A stretch of DNA of 64,000 bases from an uncultured Clostridia bacterium (GTDB lineage: Bacteria > Bacillota > Clostridia > Christensenellales > CAG-138): contig CALVWJ010000003.1 of NCBI GenBank assembly GCA_944366945.1, positions 1 to 64,000 on the forward strand, in the 5' to 3' direction. Of this stretch, positions 35,871-45,298 are shown one piece after another; within the stretch, counting starts at the first letter, position 1; each line of letters begins with the position of its first letter. The position numbers and the translations under genes are program-made. The notes under the pieces are model-generated. The model was given only the letters and a program-made list of their open reading frames with translations. It was not told where the DNA came from and made no database searches.

Positions 35871-36662
35871 TGCAACTGGAGCAACGGATCCCTGGGCGGC
35901 GGGTTCCCTTATTATGGCCCTTACAGCAAATGCCAACCACGAGGCAGAAAGAGGGCGAGGCGGCTTTCACGCATGGAAAATGCGGGGGAATACGGGCGCT
36001 TTCATAGGTGCAAAGCGCTGAACTACCTTGCTGTAAATAGCTGCAATGCCGCTTATGCTGCCGTTAACGCGGACGCAGGCCTTAAAAGCAGCTCTAAAGC
36101 GAGCTGCTTGAGAAAATGCTTACAGCGCAGGGCGCCGCAGAAGCGGTTTCATGCAGCCCAAACCAGCCAGAGATGTAACTCTCAATTTTCCCTGGGCTTT
36201 TCATCTGCATATAGCAACGCTTTTTATCCTATCTTGACGTTTTGTAACGGGCACGCGCTTTTTTACATGCTATGCCTTCGGGCACCACTGTAATCCCATG
36301 GAGCAGATTGCCTAAAATGGAACAGGTTAGAGGCGGAAATCCGTTTGGGGATACGGAGCCGCTTTTTATTGCCTTCCGGCCATTATGGACAACAAAGCGC
36401 CATACAAAGGAGCGGTGACATAGGAAAACGTGGGTCAAGCTCGTCCATACGCCCCGGCACTGTGTTGGCCGGCCTTGGAAGGGGGCACGTTGCCAAGGCG
36501 GGGCTGCCTTGCGCCAGAACAAATACGGCCGAACTTGACGCTATGCCCTTGAAGCGGCAGATGTGCGGCGGAGACGCGAAAGAGGCGGGAGGCATACCCG
36601 CTGTGGTATTTCTCCCGACGATGCCGATATGCCCTCCTCATGACGATGTGTTCATAGGCCAC

Positions 36663-36686
36663 AGCCCCGAAAATAGGGGGCTTTTT
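36663..36686 (+). terminator. Rightward rho-independent terminator
   Basis: AGCCCC and GGGGCT pair across an A-rich loop and are followed by five T residues. No intact gene on the plus strand ends close by, so it may belong to an undetected transcript or to azlCD readthrough. Confidence 0.5.
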
Positions 36687-36698
36687 AAACAAAATATA

Positions 36699-36722
36699 GA
36701 AGGCCGCCAATTGGCGGCCTTC
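36699..36722 (-). terminator. Terminator of the PLP-enzyme gene
   Basis: A perfect 12-bp palindrome (GAAGGCCGCCAA and its complement) followed on the minus strand by TATATTTTGTTT, 16 bases past the stop. Confidence 0.8.
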
Positions 36723-36737
36723 CGCATGCGATTTCGC

Positions 36738-38216
36738 TTATCGTTCCATTTCCGCGAGTACGCCGGTTTTTTCGTTGAATGCCCGAATCAAAGCATCGAG
36801 CTCTGCGGCTTGATCGTGGATCGAAGTCCAATAGGTGTCGTCATACCACTGCGCGTTGAGCTCTTCGACCGTCTTGCCCTGCTGTTCTACCCAGGTATAA
36901 TACTTGAGATTGTGCACGCGCTTGCGCGCAGCATAGGTCAGCTCCTCCATGTTATCTGTGCGAATGCCATGCAGGTGCTCGCTGTAATCGCGCGCGGCAG
37001 TCAGAAGGTCATAGGCGCCCTGCTGCTCGTTGAGCTCTGCAATGCGCGAGGTATACATTTCCGCTGAATCCGTGCCCACGGTTGCGACCACGTCGTTTTC
37101 CGTCAATTCGTAATACTTGGCGAACTTGATGCAGCAAAGCACATTGGCAATGCCGGAAATGCCAAGGAGGGAAAGCTGGCTGGCCGTTTCTTCCGGCACG
37201 CCTACGATCTCGGTGAGGTATTTGCGGCCCTCTTCGGTGTTGAACAGGCGCAGCAGGTTCTGGGAATCCTCATCGTCAATGTCGATGACCATATCCGTGT
37301 TTTTCACATTATGTACCCAAGGCACATGCTTGTCGCCGATGCCCTCAATGCGATGGCCGCCGAATCCGTTTTCGAGCAGCGTGGGGCATTGCAGCGCTTC
37401 GCCCACAGCGAGCTTTGCATGGGGGTATTGCTCCTTGAGGTAATCGCCCGCGCTCATCGTGCCGGAAGAACCGCTTGTGAAGCAGGCGCCTGCAAAGCGC
37501 GTTTTTTCCGTCTTGATGGATTCATAGGCATCTGCAATCGCTTTACCGGTTACCTGGTAATGCCAGAGCACATTGCCCATTTCTTCAAACTGGTTAAAAA
37601 TGACAACATCCTTGCGCGTGCGGCGCAGCTCCCAGGTTTTATCGAAGATTTCCTTTACGTTGCTTTCGCAACCGGGCGTTGCAATGACTTCCCCCGCAAT
37701 TTTGGAGAGCCAGTCAAAGCGCTCCTTGCTCATTTCAGCGGGCAGGATTGCGATGGATTCGCAGCCCAAAAGCTTGGAATTATAGGCGCCGCCACGGCAG
37801 TAATTGCCGGTGGAGGGCCAAACGGCCTTATGGAATGTAGGGTCAAATTGGCCGGTGACCAGGCGCGGTGCAAGGCAGCCAAACGATGCTCCAACCTTAT
37901 GACATCCCGTGGGGAACCACTTCCCGCACAGCACGATGATGCGCGCTTTTACGCCGGTGAGCGCGCTTGGAAGCTCAATGAAATTAACATTGCCAAAACC
38001 GCCGCCCTGCATGGTGGGCTCGTTGCGCCATGTGATGCGGAACAGGTTGAGCGGGTTTACATCCCAAAGCCCAACATCCTTGAGCTTGTTTTTGATTACC
38101 GCAGGGATCTTGGAAGGATCGCGCATCTCTGCAAACGTCGGGATAACAATCCGGTTTTCCCGAGCGCGCTGCACCGCGTGTTCCAATTGTTGCGGGTGTA
38201 CTGTCAGATCAATCAT
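36738..38216 (-). CDS. PLP-dependent enzyme of the cysteine synthase-like fold (fold type II), 492 residues
   Basis: A fold-type II PLP protein related to cysteine synthase and threonine dehydratase. The PLP lysine is expected in TGCHKVGAS, the phosphate loop in FTSGSSGTMSAG, and WPSTGNYCRGGAYNSKLLG matches the substrate-loop region. At 492 residues it is far longer than cysteine synthase (about 310); the extra C-terminal 150 residues (from VGVPEETASQL) are not recognised. The GGGGGG site precedes the ATG. Single-gene transcript with its own terminator. The reaction is unknown; a lyase or synthase acting on an amino acid is likely. Confidence 0.8.
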   Translation of the reverse strand: MIDLTVHPQQLEHAVQRARENRIVIPTFAEMRDPSKIPAVIKNKLKDVGLWDVNPLNLFRITWRNEPTMQGGGFGNVNFIELPSALTGVKARIIVLCGKWFPTGCHKVGASFGCLAPRLVTGQFDPTFHKAVWPSTGNYCRGGAYNSKLLGCESIAILPAEMSKERFDWLSKIAGEVIATPGCESNVKEIFDKTWELRRTRKDVVIFNQFEEMGNVLWHYQVTGKAIADAYESIKTEKTRFAGACFTSGSSGTMSAGDYLKEQYPHAKLAVGEALQCPTLLENGFGGHRIEGIGDKHVPWVHNVKNTDMVIDIDDEDSQNLLRLFNTEEGRKYLTEIVGVPEETASQLSLLGISGIANVLCCIKFAKYYELTENDVVATVGTDSAEMYTSRIAELNEQQGAYDLLTAARDYSEHLHGIRTDNMEELTYAARKRVHNLKYYTWVEQQGKTVEELNAQWYDDTYWTSIHDQAAELDALIRAFNEKTGVLAEMER

Positions 38217-38408
38217 GATATGCCCCCCCTGTATTTATGTTTAATATTGGAATCCGATGCCTGCTTATACTTACGCCTATAGTTTAGAGTGTTTTCAAGG
38301 GTTTGTAAAGGGAAAAACCAAAATTGTTTTTGCAAAACTAAAAGTTTTTTAGGAGAGCCAATACGTACAAAGCAACCTCTGCTTTATACGCATTAGCTCC
38401 GCTTAGAT

Positions 38409-39623
38409 TTAAGCATATGTGAGCTGCACAATCGCTCGCAGGATTTCAACCACTTTTTCCATGGATTGTATGGAGATGAATTCCAAAACGCCGTGGAAAT
38501 TATGCCCGCCTGTGCCAAGGTTGGGGCAGGGGAGGCCCATATAGGAAAGGCGAGCGCCATCCGTACCTCCGCGCACAGGGACGATTTCGGGCAATATTCC
38601 AGCCTTTTCTATCGCCGCTTTTGCGGTTTCGATGAGGTGGAAATGTGGCAGGATTTTTTCTTTCATATTATAATAAGAATCCTTCAATGCAAGCACAACC
38701 GTACCTGGACCATATTTTTCGCAGAGAAATGCGGTTGCAGCCAGCATCAGCGCTTTTTTGGCTTCAAATTTGCCCGCGTCGTGGTCGCGGATAATATACT
38801 GTGCCGTTGCCTGCGTAACGTCGCCCGAAAGCCCGGTTAAGTGGAAAAAGCCTTCATAGCCTTCCGTGTGCTCAGGCCGCTCGGCCGAAGGCAGCATTGC
38901 ATCGAATTCTTGAGCCATGTGCAGCGCGTTGCGCATGCGGCCTTTTGCGGAGCCGGGATGGATACCGACGCCGTAGAACGTGAGCTTTGCAGAAGCCGCA
39001 TTGAAGTTTTCATATTCAAGTTCGCCTGCAGCGCCGCCATCCACGGTGTAGGCAAAGTCTGCGCCAAAGCCAGGCACATCGAAAAGGTCTGCCCCGCAGC
39101 CTACCTCTTCATCCGGCGTAAAGGCAAAGCAGATGCGCCCCCTTTTTTGCTCTGGATGCGCGAGCAGAGTTTCTGCAAGCGTGAGGATTTCAGCAATACC
39201 GGCTTTGTCATCCGCGCCAAGAAGCGTGGTGCCGTCGGTCACGATGATGTCGTTGCCAATGTAGTTGTTAAGGGCAGGGAACAAATGCTCCGCAATGGTG
39301 GTTTCCGCATTCAAAGGAATGTCGCCGCCCGGATAGTTGCGCACGATTCGTGGGCGTACGCCGCAGCCCGGTGCATCGGGCGAAGTGTCCATGTGCGCGA
39401 TAAACCCCAGCGCGGGAAGACCCTCCGCCGTTGCCGGAATGCTGCCATACACATAGCCGTGCGCGTCCACGCGCGCATCCGCAATGCCCATGGCCTGCAT
39501 CTCCTCTACCAGCAGGCGCGCGAGGGTGAACTGCTTTTTCGTGCTGGGGATTTGTTCTACTCCATCTGCGGATTGGGTATCTATGGCGATATAACGCAAA
39601 AATCTCTGTGCAACGTTCTCCAT
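38409..39623 (-). CDS. pepT: Peptidase T (tripeptide aminopeptidase)
   Basis: A 404-residue cytosolic dizinc aminopeptidase cleaving the N-terminal residue of tripeptides. Metal-site motifs are LGFIAHMDTSPDAPG, LLGADDKAGIAEI, FTPDEEVGCGADLF and TVDGGAAGELEYE. PGSAKGRMRNAL, PVRGGTDGARLSYMGLPCPN and GTGGHNFHGVLEF are also present, matching the PepT subfamily over the whole length. GGAGGGC precedes the ATG. It stands alone between two monocistronic genes. Confidence 0.95.
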   Translation of the reverse strand: MENVAQRFLRYIAIDTQSADGVEQIPSTKKQFTLARLLVEEMQAMGIADARVDAHGYVYGSIPATAEGLPALGFIAHMDTSPDAPGCGVRPRIVRNYPGGDIPLNAETTIAEHLFPALNNYIGNDIIVTDGTTLLGADDKAGIAEILTLAETLLAHPEQKRGRICFAFTPDEEVGCGADLFDVPGFGADFAYTVDGGAAGELEYENFNAASAKLTFYGVGIHPGSAKGRMRNALHMAQEFDAMLPSAERPEHTEGYEGFFHLTGLSGDVTQATAQYIIRDHDAGKFEAKKALMLAATAFLCEKYGPGTVVLALKDSYYNMKEKILPHFHLIETAKAAIEKAGILPEIVPVRGGTDGARLSYMGLPCPNLGTGGHNFHGVLEFISIQSMEKVVEILRAIVQLTYA

Positions 39624-39813
39624 TTGGAAATGCCCTCCTTTTGTTTTATCTGGCTTTCATTTTACCACGTTGCATGTAAAAACGCATCCAGCGGAAAAAA
39701 GAGAAAAAACGGCTTAAAATAGCCTGTACAAATGCTTGGGGATATAGTATCATAAATAAAAGAACAAATATTTTCTGCAAATCAAACTTTTTTTGTTAGG
39801 CGGCTGGAAGAAA

Positions 39814-41046
39814 ATGATGAAGCATATTTTAGGTTATCGCTGCACGCTGTGTGGTGCTGAACTCCCTTACGATGAACGCATGACTTGCCCCCATTGCGGT
39901 GAAAAGGGCATCCTCGATATCGTGTTTGATTACAACTATATTAAAAAGAGTTTTGGCCGCGCGGCGCTTGCAAAGGACCGCACGAACAGCATGTGGCGCT
40001 ATGCGCCGCTTATGCCGCTTGAACCGCGGGATTTTTCCCCATTCCTGCGCGTTGGCTGGACCCCGCTTTATACTGCGAACCGGCTTTCTGCGGAACTTGG
40101 GCTTAAAACGCTTTACCTTAAGGACGATGGCCTCAACCCGACGGCTTCGCTCAAGGACCGCGCTTCCGGCGTGGCGGTAGCCAAAGCGGTGGAGCTCGGA
40201 TATGACACCATCGCCTGCTCTTCCACGGGCAACGCTGCGTCTTCCTGCGCAGGCAATGCAGCGCGCATGGGGCTGAAAACGGTGATTTTCGTGCCGCAAC
40301 GCGCGCCGGAGGGGAAAGTAGCGCAGCTGATGATCTTTGGCGCCAAGGTGGTTTCTGTCAAAGGCGATTATAAAGCCACATTTGAGCTTTCCAAGGCCGC
40401 GATAGAAAAATATGGCTGGTACAACCGCAATGCCGGGATCAATCCAATTTTAACGGAAGGGAAAAAGACGGTGGCCCTTGAGATTGCAGAGCAGCTCAAT
40501 TGGGAGCCGACGGATTGGGTGGCTGTTTCCGTGGGCGATGGCTGCACCATTGGCGGCGTATACAACGGCTTCCACGACCTTTATGCGCTCGGCATGATCG
40601 AGCGGGTCCCCAAAATCCTCGGCGTGCAGTCCACGGGCTGCTGCCCGTTCGTGGATGCGGCACGGGAGCACAGGCCGCTTGTGCCTGCTGCAGAAAACAC
40701 CCTCGCGGATTCCATCGCAGTAGGCGTTCCGCGCAATCCCGTAAAGGCCATGCGCGCCGTTTCCGCTTCAAACGGAGCATGGATCGCTGTCCCGGATGAA
40801 GAGATCCTGGCAGCAATGCGGTTGGCTGGCGCTAAGGAAGGTGTTTTTGGGGAGCCTGCAGGCGTAACTGCTTTGGCAGGCGTACGCCGTGCGCTACAGG
40901 AAGGTATTATCAAATCGGGTGAAACAGTGACCGCAATCAGCACGGGAAGCGGCCTAAAGGATGTGAAAAATGCGCTGCGTGCCGCAGGCACGCCAAAGCT
41001 GTGCGAGCCGGATCTTGCAGCGCTGGACAAGAGCGGGATCCTGTGA
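39814..41046 (+). CDS. thrC: Threonine synthase
   Basis: A 410-residue PLP enzyme converting O-phosphohomoserine to threonine. A zinc-ribbon-like start (CTLCG...CPHCG, residues 10-31) leads into the fold-type II core: WTPLYTANRLS, NPTASLKDRASG with the PLP lysine, SSTGNAASSCAGNAARMGL, SVGDGCTIGGVYNGF and GEPAGVTALAGVRRAL. The ribosome binding site GGAAG lies just before two adjacent ATGs (39814 or 39817). Upstream TTG is less likely. No hom or thrB gene is nearby. Confidence 0.92.
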   Translation: MMKHILGYRCTLCGAELPYDERMTCPHCGEKGILDIVFDYNYIKKSFGRAALAKDRTNSMWRYAPLMPLEPRDFSPFLRVGWTPLYTANRLSAELGLKTLYLKDDGLNPTASLKDRASGVAVAKAVELGYDTIACSSTGNAASSCAGNAARMGLKTVIFVPQRAPEGKVAQLMIFGAKVVSVKGDYKATFELSKAAIEKYGWYNRNAGINPILTEGKKTVALEIAEQLNWEPTDWVAVSVGDGCTIGGVYNGFHDLYALGMIERVPKILGVQSTGCCPFVDAAREHRPLVPAAENTLADSIAVGVPRNPVKAMRAVSASNGAWIAVPDEEILAAMRLAGAKEGVFGEPAGVTALAGVRRALQEGIIKSGETVTAISTGSGLKDVKNALRAAGTPKLCEPDLAALDKSGIL

Positions 41047-41062
41047 TACAATACATCCCGTT

Positions 41063-41094
41063 GCACACGCCCAGCCCTGCCCGGGCGTGCGTGC
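41063..41094 (+). terminator. Probable terminator of thrC
   Basis: GCACACGCCC pairs with GGGCGTGCGTGC around a short loop, followed by GTTTGT. It begins 16 bases after the stop and precedes the BMP-type gene by 170 bases. Confidence 0.5.
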
Positions 41095-41267
41095 GTTTGT
41101 AAGGTGCAGCATGGGTTAAACCTGCTGCGATGCGCGCAGCGGCAAAAGGCATTCGGATCCCCTTCGCTTTTGCCGTGCGGCTGCGGAAGGTGTTCCGCAG
41201 CAACGCCTTTGGTTGCAATGCCCGAGATGGGCTTAAAAAAAGCAACAAAAATAAGGAGGATTACAAA

Positions 41268-42509
41268 ATGAGGAAAATCATTGCAATCGTTCTTTGCCTC
41301 GTAATGGCGCTCGGCCTTGTTGCATGCAGCGAGCCCGCCGCCAACAACGAGGGGGATGGGGAACAGGAAGTTAAAAAGCTTGCGTTCAAGGATGTGATCG
41401 GGACGGAGCTTGGCGCTGTCCATGTGGACACGGAAGGCGTTGACTATTCCGGCATGAAGATCGGGTTCATCCACATTTCGGATCCGTCCGACATGGGCTA
41501 CACCTACAACCATAACAACGGCACTCTGAAAATGGTTGAAACGCTGGGCCTTGATGCGGACACCCAGATCATCAACAAGTTCAACATCGCAGAAGACAAT
41601 GCGGAAGTAACCCAGGCGGCTAATGAGCTGATTGCCGAAGGCTGCAACCTCATCTTCGCAACCAGCTTCGGCCATGAACCGGCGCTGCTGGAAGTTGCCA
41701 AGGCGAACCCCGATGTGCAGTTCTGCCATGCGACTGGCTATATGGCCAGCACTGCGGGCGTTTCCAATTTCCACAATTACTTTGGCCGCATCTATGAAGC
41801 GCGCTATCTTTCCGGCGTCGTAGCTGGCCTTAAGGCCAAGGAAATCGGCAACAACCGGCTCGGCTATGTGGCGGCTGTGCCGTTTGCCGAGGTTATTTCG
41901 GGCTTTACATCCTTCTACCTTGGCGCAAAGAGCGTCAATCCGGATGTTACCATGAAGGTTATGTACACCGGCTCTTGGAACGACCCCACCAAGGAAGCAC
42001 AGAATGCCAACGCTCTGATCGATGCAGGCTGCGGCGTGATTTCCCAGCATTGCGACTCTACCGCTCCGGCGACCGCCGCTGAAGAGAAGGGTGCGTTCCA
42101 CGTCGGTTACAACTCCGGCATGATCGATGTTGCGCCCAATGCATCGCTCACGAGCACCATTTGGGATTGGTCCCAGTATCTTGTATATGCAACGACCTGC
42201 GTTGCTAAGGGCGAGCCGATCGATACCGACTGGATGGGCGGCCTCTATGATGGCGTCTGCCTGCTGTCCGATCTCAATGAGAATCTGCTTGGAGAAGGTA
42301 CAGCGGATGCAGTAAAGACTGCTTACAACGGCATTCTGGATGGAAGCATTCATGTATTTGCCGGCCCCTATCATGGCGAAGGCGTTGACTTCGATGGCAA
42401 CACCGTAACCATCGATGTGGCGGAGGGCGAATGGTATGAAGAGAACGAATTCGTTTCTGCACCTTCCTTCAACTACATCATTGACGGCATTGAGGTAGTT
42501 GGCGAATAA
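41268..42509 (+). CDS. BMP-family nucleoside-type ABC binding lipoprotein
   Basis: A 413-residue lipoprotein (lipobox ...LGLVAC19) of the BMP/PnrA family, which bind purine nucleosides or related ligands outside the membrane. Motifs include MKIGFIHISDPSDMGYTYNH, LIFATSFGHEPALLEVAKAN, YFGRIYEARYLSGVVAG and NRLGYVAAVPFAEVISGF. AAGGAGG precedes the ATG at 41268. It is followed by the ATPase and two permeases of the same importer. The ligand is most likely a nucleoside by homology, but not read from the sequence. Confidence 0.92.
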   Translation: MRKIIAIVLCLVMALGLVACSEPAANNEGDGEQEVKKLAFKDVIGTELGAVHVDTEGVDYSGMKIGFIHISDPSDMGYTYNHNNGTLKMVETLGLDADTQIINKFNIAEDNAEVTQAANELIAEGCNLIFATSFGHEPALLEVAKANPDVQFCHATGYMASTAGVSNFHNYFGRIYEARYLSGVVAGLKAKEIGNNRLGYVAAVPFAEVISGFTSFYLGAKSVNPDVTMKVMYTGSWNDPTKEAQNANALIDAGCGVISQHCDSTAPATAAEEKGAFHVGYNSGMIDVAPNASLTSTIWDWSQYLVYATTCVAKGEPIDTDWMGGLYDGVCLLSDLNENLLGEGTADAVKTAYNGILDGSIHVFAGPYHGEGVDFDGNTVTIDVAEGEWYEENEFVSAPSFNYIIDGIEVVGE

Positions 42510-42522
42510 CACTACGCATTAT

Positions 42523-42550
42523 GGCAGGGCTGCCTTCCGGCGGCTCTGCC
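42523..42550 (+). terminator. Partial terminator/attenuator between binding protein and ATPase genes
   Basis: A 12-bp stem (arms 42523-42534 and 42539-42550, two wobble pairs, TTCC loop) followed by GTTCTTTA. A leaky terminator here would give excess binding protein over the ABC subunits. Confidence 0.6.
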
Positions 42551-42580
42551 GTTCTTTACCCGCCGGGCTTATGCTGTTCG

Positions 42581-42619
42581 GGATATGGCTGCGCACGCTG
42601 TGCGCGCGCAGCCATATCC
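42581..42619 (+). repeat. 14-bp perfect hairpin before the nucleoside ATPase gene
   Basis: GGATATGGCTGCGC and its complement (42606-42619) enclose an 11-base loop 19 bases upstream of the ATPase start. It may stabilise mRNA ends. Confidence 0.5.
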
Positions 42620-42638
42620 TTGAACGGGAGGCGAATGC

Positions 42639-44177
42639 ATGGAACAAATCCAATACGCAGTCCAGATGCGCAACATCAGAAAAACATTCGGAAAGGTCGT
42701 TGCAAATAACAACGTCAGCCTTTCGTTGCGCAAAGGGGAAATTCTTGCGCTTCTGGGCGAAAATGGGAGCGGGAAAACCACGCTTATGAACATGCTCGCC
42801 GGCATCTATTATCCAGATCATGGCGAGATTCTCATTGATGGAAAAGAGGTCATAATCCGCTCGCCCAAGGAAGCTTTTGATCTTGGCATCGGCATGATTC
42901 ACCAGCATTTCAAACTTGTGGATGTGCTGACTGCGGCTGAAAATATCGTGCTGGGGCTTCCGGGCGGCATCCAGCTCAACCGGCGGGAAGCGGCTGGGCA
43001 TATTCGGGAAATCAGCGCAAAATATGGGTTCCAGATCGATCCGGACAAAAAAATCTATAATATGGCCGTTTCTGAAAAGCAGACGGTTGAAATCGTCAAG
43101 GTGCTTTACCGCGGCGCGGATATTTTGATTTTAGATGAACCAACTGCTGTTTTGACCCCGCAGGAGACGCAGAAGCTTTTTGATGTGCTCCGCGCGATGA
43201 AGGCCGACGGGAAATCCATTATTATCATTACGCACAAGCTGCACGAAGTGCTGGATGTTTCCGACCGCGTGGCGATTCTGCGCAAGGGAGAATACATCGG
43301 CACGGTGGAAACGGCGCAGGCCACGCAGCAATCGCTCACGGAAGCGATGGTGGGCCGCAGCATCAGCCTTGCGATCGAACGGCCAGAGGTGGATGAAAAA
43401 GAAGAGCTTTTGCGCGTGCAAGGGCTGACCTGCATCAATGCGGAGGGCGTTGCCGCCGTGCGGGATGTGAGCTTTACTGCCTATGGCGGAGAGATCCTCG
43501 GCATTGCGGGCGTTGCGGGTTCGGGCCAGAAGGAGCTTTGTGAAGCCATCGCCGGGCTTTACCACGTTAAGAGCGGCAGCATCGAGTTCAAAACCGGGGC
43601 GGGCTTTGAAAACATTGTGGGCGCCAAACCGGATGAAATCTTTAAAAAAGGCATTTCGCTCGCGTTTGTTCCAGAGGATAGGCTCGGCATGGGCCTGGTT
43701 GGTTCGCTCGACATGGTGGACAACATGCTCATCCGCAGCTATAAAAACAATAAAGGCCCGCTTGTGGATAGAAAAACGGCGAAAAAGGTATGCGATGAAC
43801 TGATCGAGTCCCTTGAAATCGTGACCCCGGGCACTTCCACCCCGGTGCGCAGGCTCTCCGGCGGGAACGTGCAAAAGGTGCTGCTCGGGCGTGAAATCCA
43901 CTATAATCCTAAAGTGCTCATGGTTTCTTACCCGGTGCGCGGGCTTGACATCAACTCTTCTTTTAAAATCTATGATTTGCTCAATGGGCAGAAGAAGAAG
44001 GGCGTTGCAGTGATCTTCGTGGGCGAAGACCTTGACGTGCTGATGGAGATTTCTGATCGCATCCTGGTGCTTTGCGGGGGCGTGCTTACGGGCATCGTTG
44101 ATCCGCGGAATGTAACCAAGGAGGATGTGGGGCTTTTGATGGTTCATACGGGCGGAGAAAAGGAGGCAGGGAAATGA
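42639..44177 (+). CDS. Nucleoside/sugar-type ABC importer double ATPase (NupO/RbsA-like)
   Basis: A 512-residue double-domain ATPase. The first domain has Walker A LGENGSGKT, KLVDVLTAAENIVLG and Walker B ILILDEPTAVLTPQE, but its signature reads VSEKQTVEI instead of the usual VGxQQRVEI form. The second domain has GIAGVAGSGQKEL (no GK, as normal for this family), RLSGGNVQKVLLGREI and VGEDLDVLMEISDRI; its Walker B end reads SYPVRGLD in place of the usual PTRGLD. GGGAGG precedes the ATG. The stop overlaps the first permease start. Confidence 0.92.
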   Translation: MEQIQYAVQMRNIRKTFGKVVANNNVSLSLRKGEILALLGENGSGKTTLMNMLAGIYYPDHGEILIDGKEVIIRSPKEAFDLGIGMIHQHFKLVDVLTAAENIVLGLPGGIQLNRREAAGHIREISAKYGFQIDPDKKIYNMAVSEKQTVEIVKVLYRGADILILDEPTAVLTPQETQKLFDVLRAMKADGKSIIIITHKLHEVLDVSDRVAILRKGEYIGTVETAQATQQSLTEAMVGRSISLAIERPEVDEKEELLRVQGLTCINAEGVAAVRDVSFTAYGGEILGIAGVAGSGQKELCEAIAGLYHVKSGSIEFKTGAGFENIVGAKPDEIFKKGISLAFVPEDRLGMGLVGSLDMVDNMLIRSYKNNKGPLVDRKTAKKVCDELIESLEIVTPGTSTPVRRLSGGNVQKVLLGREIHYNPKVLMVSYPVRGLDINSSFKIYDLLNGQKKKGVAVIFVGEDLDVLMEISDRILVLCGGVLTGIVDPRNVTKEDVGLLMVHTGGEKEAGK

Positions 44178-45298
44178 AACAGCGCGCAGAGCAGAAAGAC
44201 CCTTTTGTGCGTATTGCAAAGCGCGCGTCGATCGCGTCGGGAAAGGCCTGGGGCATCCGGGCTGTAGCCTTTTTGGGCGCCTTGCTGACGGGAGCATTGC
44301 TGCTCTTGATCCTTGGCCATAATCCGCTTAACATTTATGGTGAGATGGCGCGTGGCGCATTCGGCGGGGCCATGTATTTAAAAGAAACGGCGCGCACTGC
44401 GGTGCCGCTGTTGATCTCCGCGATCGGGATCGCGTTTGCATTTAAAATGCAGTTCTGGAACATTGGGGCTGAGGGCCAAATCCTTGTAGGCGGCATTGCG
44501 GCTTCCGCCGTGGCAATCTATTATGACGCTCAGTTTGCAGCGTGGGCAGCCGAAACGGGCAGCGCGCTGCCAAAGATTGCCCTGCTTGTGCTTATGTTCC
44601 TTGCGGCCTTTGTGGCAGGCGGGCTCTATGGCGTCATCCCTGCGCTGTTCAAATCCAAATGGGGAACGAATGAAACGCTTTTCACGCTCATGCTTAACTA
44701 TATTGCATTGCAGTACGTGAAGTTTCTCACCTACCAGCCGGCTTGGAAGATGGCGGGCACTTCGTTCCCAAAGATTCGCATGTTTGACCCCATTGCGACG
44801 CTGCCGAAGGTGCTTGGCGTGCATATCGGTTGGATTTTTGCGCTGCTTCTGGTCGTGCTTGCTTATTTTTACCTCACGCGCACCAAACACGGCTATGAGA
44901 TCGCAGTTGTTGGGGAATCCACCAATACCGCGCGGTATGCGGGGATCAATGTTTCCAAAGTGTATCTGCGCACGATGTTCCTTTCCGGCGCGCTTTCCGG
45001 GTTCGCAGGATACTTGATTTGTTCCGGCGCGGATGGAACACTGACGGAAAGCACGGCAGGTGGCATCGGCTTTACGGCGATCACCGTTGCCTGGCTTGCC
45101 AAAATGAACCCGTTTGCCATGCTGATCGTGGCAATCTTCATCGCGGCCCTCGATCGCGGGGCAGGGTTCCAATCCGCATCCGGCGTGCCGGAATCCTGTG
45201 CGGAAGTGTTGGTGGGCATCATCCTGTTCTTCATGCTCGGCTGCGAGTTCTTCATCAATTATAAGCTTGTGTTCCGTGGGAAGGAGGTTGCCGCATGA
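44174..45298 (+). CDS. Nucleoside-type ABC importer permease 1 (NupP-like)
   Basis: A 374-residue permease with about nine predicted helices. Conserved BPD_transp_2 segments are IGAEGQILVGGIAASAVAI, WGTNETLFTLMLNYIALQYV, VGESTNTARYAGINVSKVYL and FLSGALSGFAGYL. It forms a channel with the next protein. It overlaps both neighbours by four bases. The N-terminal stretch is Lys/Arg-rich. Confidence 0.93.
   Translation: MKQRAEQKDPFVRIAKRASIASGKAWGIRAVAFLGALLTGALLLLILGHNPLNIYGEMARGAFGGAMYLKETARTAVPLLISAIGIAFAFKMQFWNIGAEGQILVGGIAASAVAIYYDAQFAAWAAETGSALPKIALLVLMFLAAFVAGGLYGVIPALFKSKWGTNETLFTLMLNYIALQYVKFLTYQPAWKMAGTSFPKIRMFDPIATLPKVLGVHIGWIFALLLVVLAYFYLTRTKHGYEIAVVGESTNTARYAGINVSKVYLRTMFLSGALSGFAGYLICSGADGTLTESTAGGIGFTAITVAWLAKMNPFAMLIVAIFIAALDRGAGFQSASGVPESCAEVLVGIILFFMLGCEFFINYKLVFRGKEVAA

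Larger units (their letters stand above)
35871..36737. other. Gene-free stretch after azlCD
   Basis: About 870 bases without a convincing gene. A 9-bp hairpin near 36090-36113, a terminator-like structure around 36330-36360, and two opposite terminators at 36663-36722 are visible. Open frames here are poor in composition. No clear terminator directly after azlD was identified. Confidence 0.5.

Noticed and set aside
35973-36293. A 106-residue frame after azlCD
   Set aside because: Cys- and Ala-rich composition and no ribosome binding site; likely non-coding.
41095-41267. A purine riboswitch before the nucleoside-type operon
   Set aside because: The conserved purine-aptamer loops were not found.
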